Source of the DNA: Pseudomonas vranovensis DSM 16006
GTDB lineage: Bacteria; Pseudomonadota; Gammaproteobacteria; Pseudomonadales; Pseudomonadaceae
Direction of reading: 5' to 3'
Assembly (NCBI RefSeq): GCF_000425805.1
Contig: NZ_AUED01000002.1
Span: forward strand, 248,001 to 312,000
Length of the DNA: 64,000 nt
Shown: positions 29,845-37,621 of the stretch, one piece after another
Layout of the letters: the number at the start of each line of letters is the position of its first letter
How positions within the stretch are numbered: position 1 is the first letter of the stretch
The notes under the pieces: model-generated
The model's database searches: none
Seen by the model: the letters and a program-made list of their open reading frames with translations, nothing else
What the model was told of the DNA's origin: nothing
Position numbers and translations under genes: made by a program

Positions 29845-30315
29845 TCAGCGCAGCACCGGCAGACTCGTCGTGGACTTGATTTCGGACAAGGCCACGATCG
29901 AGTTGACCTCCTGGATCCCCGGCACCATCGACAACTTTTCGAAGAAGAAACGTTCGTAGGCTTCGATGTCCGGGGTGACAATACGCAACAGAAAGTCCAC
30001 CGCGCCCATCAGCACATAACACTCCAGCACTTCGGGAAAACCGCGAATCGCCTCGGTGAACTCGGTAAAGTTGCTGCGGCCATGGGCGTTGAGTTTGACC
30101 TCGGCGAAAATCTGCGTGTTCAGGCCGATCTTCTTGCGATCGAGCAAGGTCACCTGGCCTCGAATCACCCCCTCCTCCTTCATCCGCTGAATGCGCCGCC
30201 AGCACGGCGACTGCGAGAGCCCCACCCGCTCGGCAATCTGCGCACTGGAAAGCGAGGCATCCTCCTGCAACAGGGCCAGGATGCGACGATCATAGGCGTC
30301 TAACTCACTCTGCAT
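29845..30315 (-). CDS. Lrp/AsnC-family transcriptional regulator
   Basis: A 156-residue regulator with an N-terminal winged helix-turn-helix (LDAYDRRILALLQEDASL, SSAQIAERVGLSQSPCWRRI at about 22-42) and a C-terminal RAM/ACT-like effector domain (FPEVLECYVLMGAVDFLLRI). Lrp-family proteins sense amino acids and often control their own and divergent genes. A small ACT-like gene starts 126 bp away on the other strand, and the spacer contains nested palindromes. Which amino acid it senses is not evident from the sequence. Confidence 0.9.
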   Translation of the reverse strand: MQSELDAYDRRILALLQEDASLSSAQIAERVGLSQSPCWRRIQRMKEEGVIRGQVTLLDRKKIGLNTQIFAEVKLNAHGRSNFTEFTEAIRGFPEVLECYVLMGAVDFLLRIVTPDIEAYERFFFEKLSMVPGIQEVNSIVALSEIKSTTSLPVLR

Positions 30316-30328
30316 ATTTTTTCCTCTT

Positions 30329-30420
30329 GATCGGCACCGGACGAATTGATCAATTCGTAATTTCTGGATAGTTGCCGATCATAGAGAAAAATTTCCCGCA
30401 CGCGCATGTAAAAATTTCCC
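30329..30420. promoter_or_regulatory. Nested palindrome and direct repeats in the Lrp divergent promoter
   Basis: A perfect 18-bp palindrome ACGAATTGATCAATTCGT (30341-30358) is enclosed by the outer inverted repeat GATCGGCA / TGCCGATC (30329-30336, 30373-30380). Nearer the small gene, AAAAATTTCCC occurs twice (30387-30397, 30410-30420), 23 bp apart, about two helical turns. This layout suits multimeric Lrp binding and autoregulation. Confidence 0.55.
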
Positions 30421-30440
30421 CACTGACACCGGAGATTCCC

Positions 30441-30758
30441 ATGAGCGCACTCGAACGTTTCGACAGCCCCCTCACACCGCTGCGTGAAGACGTCTGGGCC
30501 GCCAGCACTGCCCACAGCAACGTGCGCTACCACCTGCAGGTCGAGGCCGAGCCCGATAGCCTGTGCCGCGTACTGAACCTGTTCGCACTGCAGTTCCTCA
30601 CCCCGCACAAAGTGCAGATGAAACAACAGGACGAACTGCTGGAGGTCGAGATCGACATCACCGGGCTGAGTTGGCACCGGGCTGAGCTCATTGCTCAAAA
30701 AATGCGCAATCTTATTTGCGTCGACGATGTCCGACTGCAGTCAGCGCATACCTTGTAA
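30441..30758 (+). CDS. Small conserved protein, ACT-like fold
   Basis: A 105-residue protein from the ATG at 30441 (GGAG lies six bases upstream). It opens MSALERFDSPLTPLREDVW and continues with HLQVEAEPDSLCRVLNLFALQFLTP and DELLEVEIDITGLSWHRAELI, a beta-alpha-beta pattern typical of ACT or acetohydroxyacid-synthase small-subunit domains. No catalytic domain is attached. It is divergent from the Lrp gene, suggesting control by that regulator. The function is unknown; an amino-acid sensing role is an inference from fold and context. Confidence 0.6.
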   Translation: MSALERFDSPLTPLREDVWAASTAHSNVRYHLQVEAEPDSLCRVLNLFALQFLTPHKVQMKQQDELLEVEIDITGLSWHRAELIAQKMRNLICVDDVRLQSAHTL

Positions 30759-30810
30759 TGCTTGAAGTCGCTTGCCGACCGCACTGATTGAATCGGTCGA
30801 CTAATCTTGT

Positions 30811-30833
30811 CGTTGCCACCCCTTCAGGCAACG
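30811..30833 (+). promoter_or_regulatory. Hairpin upstream of the gspE-like ribosome-binding site
   Basis: CGTTGCC (30811-30817) pairs with GGCAACG (30827-30833) across a 9-nt loop, right before the AAGGA ribosome site of the next gene. It may be the terminator of the small ACT-like gene or a 5' leader element. Confidence 0.4.
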
Positions 30834-30846
30834 GCAAGGACGCCAC

Positions 30847-32508
30847 ATGCCCACTCCCCCTCAGGACCACTGGCTGAGTTTGGACAGCCTGCTGACCGAC
30901 CTGCTCGACGCCCAGCTCATTACCCCTGCCGCCGCTCGACTATTGGCCACTCAAGGACTGGCCGAGGATGAACACCCGCTCGAACCGATCGCCCGCCAGC
31001 ATCTGCCCGACCCACGCCGGGCCGGCCAACGCCTTGACCTCGACACCCTGTGCCAGTGGTTGGCAGAGCGCGCCGGCCAGCCCTATCTGTATATAGACCC
31101 CCTGCAACTTGACCTGAGCGCGACGGCTGAGCTGATGTCTGCCGCCTTTGCCCGACGCCACGCAATACTGGCCGTCGCTGTCGATGCCCACTGCGTCACG
31201 GTGGCCAGCGCGCAACCCTTCGTGCGGGCCTGGGAGGTGGATCTTGGCCAGGTGCTGCGCCGCCCGATCAAGCGCGTCCTGGCCAGCCCCGCGCAGATCC
31301 GCCAGTTCAGCCAGTTCAGCCAGACGTTCTGCCAGCTTGCACGGTCGGTCAACGCGGCTAACAGCAACACGGCCCGGCGCGACAATGAAGAAACCCATAT
31401 TGTCGCCATCGTCGACTGGCTTTTGCAGTACGCCTTCGACCAGCGCGCCAGCGATATCCACATCGAACCCCGACGCGATCACGGCCAGCTGCGGTTTCGC
31501 ATCGACGGATTGCTGCACCCGATCTACCAGTTCCCCACCGACGTCACGCTGGCGGTCGTCAGTCGCCTGAAAACGCTGGGACGCATGAATGTCGCCGAAA
31601 AGCGGCGCCCACAGGACGGCAGGATCAAGACCCGGCTCACCGCCGGCAGCGAAGTCGAGCTGCGCTTGTCGACCCTGCCCACTCCCTTTGGTGAAAAACT
31701 GGTGCTGCGCCTCTTCGATCCGTTCCTGTTGCAGCAGGACTTTGCTCAATTGGGCCTGGACGGCGACGACCTGACACTGTGGCAGCGCGTGATTGGACAG
31801 CGGCACGGCCTGATCCTGGTAACCGGCCCCACGGGCTCTGGCAAGACCAGCACCCTTTACGCCACCCTCAAGTACCTGGCTACACCCGAGGTCAATCTGT
31901 GTACTGTCGAAGACCCGATCGAAATGGTTGAACCGACGTTCAATCAATTGCAGGTTCACCCGGCCATCGACCTGGGCTTTGCAGAAGGTGCCCGGGCCCT
32001 GCTGCGGCAAGATCCGGACATCATCATGATCGGCGAAATACGTGACCTGGAAACCGCCCAGGTGGCGTTCCAGGCTGCGCTCACCGGCCATCTGGTGTTT
32101 TCCACCCTGCACACCAACGACGCCTGCAGCGCCATCACCCGCCTGCTGGAGCTGGGTATCGCGCCCCACCTGATCAAGGCCGGGCTGATCGGGGTGATGG
32201 CGCAGCGGTTGGTGCGCACGCTCTGCCCTGCCTGCAAACAGCCGCTAGCCGCGCTCGAGGCTGGCTATCAGGCCAGGGGCTGTAACGAATGCCGGCAAAC
32301 CGGCTATCACGGGCGTACGGGTATCCATGAAGTGCTGTGCGTCAGTGCCGCGTTCGGTCGCCGTATCGGCAATGATGCCGACCTGGCAGCACTTCGTCGC
32401 CAGGCATGTGATGAGGGACTGCGCAGCCTGCACCAGAGCGGGGCACAAAAGGTGGCACGGGGCCTGACGTCAACGGCAGAAGTGCTACGGGTGGCGCCGG
32501 GGAACTAG
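30847..32508 (+). CDS. Orphan GspE/PilB-family secretion ATPase
   Basis: A 553-residue hexameric ATPase of the type II secretion / type IV pilus assembly family. It has an N-terminal GspE/MshEN-like domain (about 1-150), the Asp box ASDIHIEPR at 201-209, Walker A GPTGSGKT at 327-334, Walker B DPDIIMIGEIRD at 389-400, a His box FSTLHTNDA, and a zinc tetracysteine motif (CPAC 460-463, CNEC 479-482). No other secretion or pilus gene is nearby; the neighbours are a small ACT-like gene and a DUF2388 gene. It must serve a machine encoded elsewhere or have a separate role. Confidence 0.85.
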   Translation: MPTPPQDHWLSLDSLLTDLLDAQLITPAAARLLATQGLAEDEHPLEPIARQHLPDPRRAGQRLDLDTLCQWLAERAGQPYLYIDPLQLDLSATAELMSAAFARRHAILAVAVDAHCVTVASAQPFVRAWEVDLGQVLRRPIKRVLASPAQIRQFSQFSQTFCQLARSVNAANSNTARRDNEETHIVAIVDWLLQYAFDQRASDIHIEPRRDHGQLRFRIDGLLHPIYQFPTDVTLAVVSRLKTLGRMNVAEKRRPQDGRIKTRLTAGSEVELRLSTLPTPFGEKLVLRLFDPFLLQQDFAQLGLDGDDLTLWQRVIGQRHGLILVTGPTGSGKTSTLYATLKYLATPEVNLCTVEDPIEMVEPTFNQLQVHPAIDLGFAEGARALLRQDPDIIMIGEIRDLETAQVAFQAALTGHLVFSTLHTNDACSAITRLLELGIAPHLIKAGLIGVMAQRLVRTLCPACKQPLAALEAGYQARGCNECRQTGYHGRTGIHEVLCVSAAFGRRIGNDADLAALRRQACDEGLRSLHQSGAQKVARGLTSTAEVLRVAPGN

Positions 32509-32561
32509 AGCAAGGGGATTCGATCCAAGCGCTCAGTTCAACTCAGCTGGAGTCACCCGCA

Positions 32562-32876
32562 ATGCGTGTCAAATTTGCAGTCGCAACCCTTGCCCTGCTG
32601 TCCCTGCCTGTCGGTTCGGCCATGGCCGATACGTTCTGGCGCAATGTCATTTCCTCAGGCGCAACCACCGGCTCCACCTACCTGACCTTCAAGGACCACA
32701 AGCTGGTTGTTGCCGCCCAGGACGATGCCGGTAGTTTTGTTGCCAGCGAAGGCAATATCCGTGGCCCCTACCTGGAAGCGGCGATGCAGAAAGTACGGGC
32801 CGACAACCCAGGCCTGGACGCGAGCGACATGGAACTGGCCAATGCAATTCTGGCCAAGAATGCCGTAAGCGAATAA
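32562..32876 (+). CDS. DUF2388 periplasmic protein
   Basis: A 104-residue exported protein with a clear signal peptide (MRVKFAVATLALLSLPVGSA, cleavage AMA-DT near residue 22). The mature part has the DUF2388 pattern FWRNVISSGATTGSTYLTF, LVVAAQDDAGSFVASEGNIRG and LEAAMQKVRADNP. Pseudomonas genomes often carry several copies; the function is unknown. It begins 53 bp after the gspE-like gene and may share its transcript. Repeats follow its stop. Confidence 0.8.
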   Translation: MRVKFAVATLALLSLPVGSAMADTFWRNVISSGATTGSTYLTFKDHKLVVAAQDDAGSFVASEGNIRGPYLEAAMQKVRADNPGLDASDMELANAILAKNAVSE

Positions 32877-32881
32877 AAGAC

Positions 32882-33022
32882 GTCGCGGAGCAAGCCCGCT
32901 CCTGCAGGCACATACAAAACCTGTGGGACCTGGCTTGCCAGCGATGAGACCCGTGCTGACCTACGACCGCTGTGCGGTCGATCGCCGGCAAGTCCGGCCA
33001 CACATATGTCCCAGTGGGCCTG
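32882..33022. repeat. Degenerate REP cluster downstream of the DUF2388 gene
   Basis: A REP-like arm TCGCGGAGCAAGCCCGCTCC (32883-32902) faces the partial complement GGCTTGCCAGCGA (32932-32944). A second perfect hairpin, CGACCGC TGT GCGGTCG, lies at 32964-32980, then GCCGGCAAGTCCGGCC. The cluster fills the space between convergent genes. Confidence 0.6.
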
Positions 33023-33031
33023 CGGGAGCGA

Positions 33032-35905
33032 TCAACGATAGTCCTCCACCGGCACACACGCACAGAACAAGTTCCGGTCACCAAACACGTTGTCGACCCG
33101 GTTCACCGCCGGCCAGTATTTGTGCAAGCGCACGTGGTTGCTGGGCGCAATACCCTGGGCGATGCTATACGGACGCTCCCATACCCCCAGTACATCCGCC
33201 AGAGTATGCGGCGCATGCTTGAGCGGATTGTCTTCTGCCGGCCAGCCGCCGTCCTGCACTTCACGAATTTCTGCACGAATGCAAAGCATTGCTTCGACAA
33301 AGCGATCCAGTTCGGCCTTCGACTCGCTTTCGGTCGGCTCGACCATCAAGGTGCCCGGCACCGGAAACGACATGGTCGGTGCATGAAAGCCGTAGTCCAT
33401 CAGCCGCTTTGCCACATCCTCCTCGGTAATTCCGGTCAGCGCCTTCAACGGTCGCAGATCGAGGATGCACTCATGGGCCACTCGCGCGTTGCGCCCGCGG
33501 TACAGCACCGGGAAAGCCCCGCCCAACTGCTCTGCCAGGTAATTGGCCGAAAGAATCGCCACCTCGCTGGCATCCGCCAGTTGCGGGCCCATCATGGCGA
33601 TATACATCCAGCTGATCGGCAGAATGCTCGCACTACCCCAGGGGGCGGCACTGACGGCAGTGTTCTGTGGATCGGGACCGGGAACCGGGACTACCGGATG
33701 GCTGGCCACGAACGGTGCCAGGTGTGCCCGCACCCCGATCGGCCCCATGCCCGGTCCACCACCGCCGTGAGGAATGCAAAAGGTCTTGTGCAGGTTCATG
33801 TGTGACACATCGGCGCCGATATCGGCGGGTCGGGTCAACCCCACCTGAGCATTGAGGTTGGCCCCGTCCATGTACACCTGGCCACCCTGCTTGTGGATAA
33901 CCTCGCAGATTTCACTGATGCCCTCCTCATACACCCCGTGGGTCGACGGATAGGTCGCCATCAAACACGACAGGCGCTCGCCGGCCGCCTGCGCCTTGGC
34001 CTTGAGGTCGGCCAGGTCGACGTTACCTGCTTCGTCGCACTCGACGATCACCACCTGCATGCCCGCCATCTGCGCCGAAGCCGGGTTGGTGCCGTGGGCC
34101 GACGAGGGAATCAGGCAGATATCGCGCTGGGGCTGGTGACGACTGCGGTGATACTTGGCGATGGCCATCAGCCCGGCGTACTCGCCCTGGGCGCCGGAGT
34201 TGGGCTGCATGCAAATGGCATCGAAGCCGGTGATCGCACACAGCCAGGCCTCAAGCTCATCGATCATGGCTTTGTAGCCCTGCGCCTGTGCCGCAGGGGC
34301 AAAGGGATGCACGTGGGCAAAGCCTGGCCAGGTAATCGGGATCATCTCGCTGCTGGCGTTGAGTTTCATGGTGCAGGAGCCCAGTGGAATCATCGACTGG
34401 TTCAGCGCCAGGTCCTTGTTCTCCAACTGTTTGAGATAACGCAGCATCTCGGTTTCGCTGTGATGCAGATTGAACACTGGATGGGTCAGGAACGCGGAGC
34501 GGCGCACCAGCGCGGCGGGAATGCCCTCGGGCAATGCCAGGGCATCGAGGCTGGCGATATCCAGGCCGTGGTCTGCGCCCAGGAAAATATCGAACAGGCG
34601 CAGCACGGTGGCTTCATCGCAGGTTTCGTCGAGGCTGACACCCAGGTGACCGCGCCCGAGTATGCGCAAGTTGATCTGCGCCGCCTCGGCGCTTTCGATG
34701 ATCGCTGTCTGGCTGCCACCGACGTCCAGGGTCAAGGTGTCGAAGAAGTGTTCGTTGACGCGCTTGATACCCTTGCTCTCAAGGCCTGCAGCCAGGATGA
34801 AGGTCAATGCATGCACCCGCTGGGCAATGCGCAGCAAGCCCTCCGGGCCGTGATAGACCGCATAGAACGCGGCAATGTTGGCCAGCAGCACTTGCGCGGT
34901 ACAGATGTTGGAATTGGCCTTCTCGCGGCGGATATGCTGCTCGCGCGTTTGCAGCGCCATACGCAGCGCCACGTTGCCCCGGGCATCCTTGGAGACGCCG
35001 ATGATGCGTCCGGGCATGGCCCGCTTGAACTCATCGCGACAGGCAAAGTAGGCCGCGTGGGGCCCACCAAAGCCCATGGGAACACCAAAGCGTTGCGATG
35101 ACCCCAACACCACATCGGCGCCCTGCTCGCCCGGTGGGCTCAACATCAGCAGGCTCAACACGTCGGCGGCCACGCAGGCCAGGGCCTGCTGTTTGTGCAG
35201 TTGCTCCACCAGCGGGCGCAGGTCGCGGATCTCGCCGTGGGTATCGGGGTACTGCAGCAACGCCCCGAACACCTGGTAGTTGCCGAGGTTATCCACGGAA
35301 TCGACGACCAGCTCGAAGCCAAAACCCTCGGCGCGGGTCTGCAACACCGAAAGTGTTTGCGGGTGGCAATGTTCATCGGCAAAGAACACATTGCTTTTCG
35401 ACTTGGCCATGCGCTTGGCCAGGGCCATGGCTTCGGCGGCGGCTGTTGCCTCATCGAGCAAGGAGGCATTGGCCAGGTCGAGCCCCGTGAGGTCGATGAT
35501 CATTTGCTGAAAATTCAGCAAGGCTTCCAGACGACCCTGGGCAATTTCCGGTTGGTAAGGCGTGTAGGCGGTGTACCAGCCCGGGTTCTCAAGGACGTTG
35601 CGCAGAATGACGGTCGGCGTGATCGTGCCGTGGTAGCCCATGCCGATCAGGCTGGTCCACACCTGGTTCTGTTCGGCGTAGCCCCTGAGCTTGTTCAGGG
35701 CGGCCTGTTCATCCAGGGCGGCAGGCAGGTCCAGCGCTCGATTCAGGCGAATACCCGGCGGGACGGTCTGCTCGATCAGTTCGCGACGGCTGCCCAGGCC
35801 AAGAGCCTCGAGCATGGCCTGCTGCTCCGGGGCATCGGGGCCCAGGTGGCGACGCAGGAAAGGATTGGGGTCGTGCAGTTGGCTCAGGGACGGCGACTGG
35901 GACAT
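33032..35905 (-). CDS. gcvP: Glycine cleavage system P-protein (glycine decarboxylase)
   Basis: A PLP-dependent decarboxylase of 957 residues that takes CO2 from glycine and passes the aminomethyl group to the lipoyl arm of GcvH. The length is that of the fused full-size P-protein. Landmarks are [20 protein letters not shown] at the N-terminus, [20 protein letters not shown], and the Schiff-base Lys in [19 protein letters not shown] in the second half. It is the last gene of gcvT-gcvH-gcvP. Its start codon lies directly against an 18-bp interrupted stem that contains its ribosome-binding site. Confidence 0.96.
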   Translation of the reverse strand: MSQSPSLSQLHDPNPFLRRHLGPDAPEQQAMLEALGLGSRRELIEQTVPPGIRLNRALDLPAALDEQAALNKLRGYAEQNQVWTSLIGMGYHGTITPTVILRNVLENPGWYTAYTPYQPEIAQGRLEALLNFQQMIIDLTGLDLANASLLDEATAAAEAMALAKRMAKSKSNVFFADEHCHPQTLSVLQTRAEGFGFELVVDSVDNLGNYQVFGALLQYPDTHGEIRDLRPLVEQLHKQQALACVAADVLSLLMLSPPGEQGADVVLGSSQRFGVPMGFGGPHAAYFACRDEFKRAMPGRIIGVSKDARGNVALRMALQTREQHIRREKANSNICTAQVLLANIAAFYAVYHGPEGLLRIAQRVHALTFILAAGLESKGIKRVNEHFFDTLTLDVGGSQTAIIESAEAAQINLRILGRGHLGVSLDETCDEATVLRLFDIFLGADHGLDIASLDALALPEGIPAALVRRSAFLTHPVFNLHHSETEMLRYLKQLENKDLALNQSMIPLGSCTMKLNASSEMIPITWPGFAHVHPFAPAAQAQGYKAMIDELEAWLCAITGFDAICMQPNSGAQGEYAGLMAIAKYHRSRHQPQRDICLIPSSAHGTNPASAQMAGMQVVIVECDEAGNVDLADLKAKAQAAGERLSCLMATYPSTHGVYEEGISEICEVIHKQGGQVYMDGANLNAQVGLTRPADIGADVSHMNLHKTFCIPHGGGGPGMGPIGVRAHLAPFVASHPVVPVPGPDPQNTAVSAAPWGSASILPISWMYIAMMGPQLADASEVAILSANYLAEQLGGAFPVLYRGRNARVAHECILDLRPLKALTGITEEDVAKRLMDYGFHAPTMSFPVPGTLMVEPTESESKAELDRFVEAMLCIRAEIREVQDGGWPAEDNPLKHAPHTLADVLGVWERPYSIAQGIAPSNHVRLHKYWPAVNRVDNVFGDRNLFCACVPVEDYR

Positions 35906-35975
35906 AGCGGCTCTCTCTTCCTAGACCAAGCCCCGACCAGTCGAGGCATATTGAGTCTAGGAAGAGATTGCCGCT
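35906..35975 (-). promoter_or_regulatory. Long hairpin masking the gcvP ribosome-binding site
   Basis: On the mRNA, AGCGGC-AA-TCTCTTCCTAGA (35975 to 35956) faces TCTAGGAAGAGA-GA-GCCGCT (35925 to 35906): 12 plus 6 perfect pairs with a 2x2 internal loop and a 30-nt loop. The AGGAAGAGAG ribosome site is inside the 3' arm, and the gcvP AUG follows without a gap. Folded, it should block gcvP initiation. Confidence 0.65.
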
Positions 35976-35986
35976 TTGTGTGAAAA

Positions 35987-36370
35987 CTATTCGCCGATGG
36001 CAGCTTTGTAGCCGGCGGCGTCGAGCAGTTTGTCCAGTTCGGCCTTGTCGCTCGGCTTGAGCTTGAAGATCCAGCTGGCATAGGGGTCGCTGTTCAGCGA
36101 CTCGGGGCTGTCGGCCAGCGCCTCGTTCACCGCGATCACTTCGCCGCTGACCGGCGCGTAGATATCCGAGGCTGCCTTGACCGACTCGACCACGCCGGCT
36201 GCATCCCCTGCGGCGAACACCTTGCCGATTTCCGCCAGTTCGACGAACACCACGTCACCCAGGGCTTCCTGGGCGTGGTCGCTGATGCCGACGGTCACGC
36301 TGCCATCGGCTTCCAGCTTGGCCCACTCGTGGCTCTCGGCAAAACGCAGGTCGGCGGGGATATTGCTCAT
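35987..36370 (-). CDS. gcvH: Glycine cleavage system H-protein
   Basis: The 127-residue lipoyl carrier of the glycine cleavage complex. The lipoylated residue is Lys65 in [18 protein letters not shown]. It opens with the usual [21 protein letters not shown]. It follows gcvT after a 45-bp gap and precedes gcvP after an 81-bp spacer that is almost wholly hairpin. Confidence 0.96.
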   Translation of the reverse strand: MSNIPADLRFAESHEWAKLEADGSVTVGISDHAQEALGDVVFVELAEIGKVFAAGDAAGVVESVKAASDIYAPVSGEVIAVNEALADSPESLNSDPYASWIFKLKPSDKAELDKLLDAAGYKAAIGE

Positions 36371-36415
36371 CTTGTTGTCCTCGATAGGGTCAGCGGTAAG
36401 CCCGCCAGAATAGGT

Positions 36416-37498
36416 TCAGATCAGAATCTTGCCATGGCGCACGAAGGTCGGCTTGACCACCCGCACCGGGTACCACTTGCCGCGAATTTCCACCTCGGCA
36501 CGATCGGCGGTTGCCATCGGCACCCGCGCCAGCGCGATCGATTTGCTCAGCGTAGGGGAGAAACTACCACTGGTGATCTCTCCTTCGCCAATACCGTTCA
36601 CGCGCACCACTTGATGGGCACGCAGTACGCCACGCTCCTCGAGCACCAGGCCGACGAGTTTCTGCTCGACGCCGTGCTCGATTTCCGCCAGTAAACCATT
36701 GCGGCCAATGAAGTCACGACCGGCCGGCTCCCAGGCGATGCTCCAGCCAAGGTTGGAGGTCAGGGGGGTATGGGCCTGGTCAATGTCCTGGCCGTACAGG
36801 TTCATGCCCGCTTCGAGACGCAAGGTATCGCGCGCGCCCAGGCCGCTGGGGGCAATGCCCGCGCCCACCAGGTCGTTGAAGAACGCCGGCGCCTGCAAGG
36901 CGGGCAGGATTATTTCCAGGCCATCTTCACCGGTGTAGCCGGTGCGAGCGACAAACCAGTCACCTTCGGCACGACCTTCAAAGGGCTTGAGATCGCGGAT
37001 CAGCGCGGAGCGCGCCGCGCTGACCAGTTCAGCGACCCTGGTCCTGGCTTCGGGCCCCTGGATAGCAAGAATGGCCAGCTCCGGACGCTCATGCAGCTCG
37101 ACCTCGTAGCTGCCTTTGCAGGCATTGAGCCAAGCCATGTCCTGGTCGCGGGTCGAGGCGTTGACCACCAGGCGATAACCGTCATCGCAGCGGTAGACAA
37201 TCATGTCATCGATCACAAAGCCTTGTTCGTCGAGCATGGTGCTGTACAGGGCTTTGCCAGGTTCGTTCAGACGACCGACATCGTTGGCCAGCAGGTGCTG
37301 CAACCAGACTTCGGCCTGCGCGCCTTGAACATCGATCACGGTCATATGGGAGACATCGAACACCCCACAGTCACGGCGCACCTGATGGTGCTCCTCGACT
37401 TGCGAGCCATAATGCAGGGGCATGTCCCAACCGCCAAAATCGACCATCTTGGCGCCTAGCGCCAAGTGCAGGTCATAAAGAGGCGTACGCTGTCCCAT
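36416..37498 (-). CDS. gcvT: Glycine cleavage system T-protein (aminomethyltransferase)
   Basis: A folate-dependent aminomethyltransferase of 360 residues. It releases ammonia from the H-protein-bound intermediate and forms 5,10-methylene-tetrahydrofolate. It opens with TPLYDLHLALGAKMVDFGGWDMPLHY and contains the GVFDVSHMTVIDV, FVARTGYTGEDGLEIILP and GARDTLRLEAGMNLYGQDID blocks. GAAGGAG lies just upstream of the ATG. It is the first gene of the gcv operon. Confidence 0.96.
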   Translation of the reverse strand: MGQRTPLYDLHLALGAKMVDFGGWDMPLHYGSQVEEHHQVRRDCGVFDVSHMTVIDVQGAQAEVWLQHLLANDVGRLNEPGKALYSTMLDEQGFVIDDMIVYRCDDGYRLVVNASTRDQDMAWLNACKGSYEVELHERPELAILAIQGPEARTRVAELVSAARSALIRDLKPFEGRAEGDWFVARTGYTGEDGLEIILPALQAPAFFNDLVGAGIAPSGLGARDTLRLEAGMNLYGQDIDQAHTPLTSNLGWSIAWEPAGRDFIGRNGLLAEIEHGVEQKLVGLVLEERGVLRAHQVVRVNGIGEGEITSGSFSPTLSKSIALARVPMATADRAEVEIRGKWYPVRVVKPTFVRHGKILI

Positions 37499-37544
37499 GG
37501 GTTTCTCCTTCCGGGCGTGGCGAAGCTAGCGGCTGAAGGCAGCA

Positions 37545-37602
37545 TTGCAGCTACCTGGTCTGTAGGACCGACCGCAGCGAATGCCGCGCATTGTAGCTGC
37601 AA
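37545..37602 (-). promoter_or_regulatory. Inverted repeat upstream of gcvT
   Basis: TTGCAGCTAC (37545-37554) pairs exactly with GTAGCTGCAA (37593-37602) around a 38-nt loop. It lies 47 bp upstream of gcvT and 20 bp after the iron-permease stop on the same strand. It may be the terminator of the iron operon or a leader structure of gcvT. It does not resemble a glycine riboswitch. Confidence 0.4.
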
Positions 37603-37621
37603 GCTGGAAGGCTTACACCCT

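Noticed and set aside
37499..37621. Glycine riboswitch upstream of gcvT
   Set aside because: The spacer is short and lacks the paired aptamer sequences; only a simple 10-bp inverted repeat is present.
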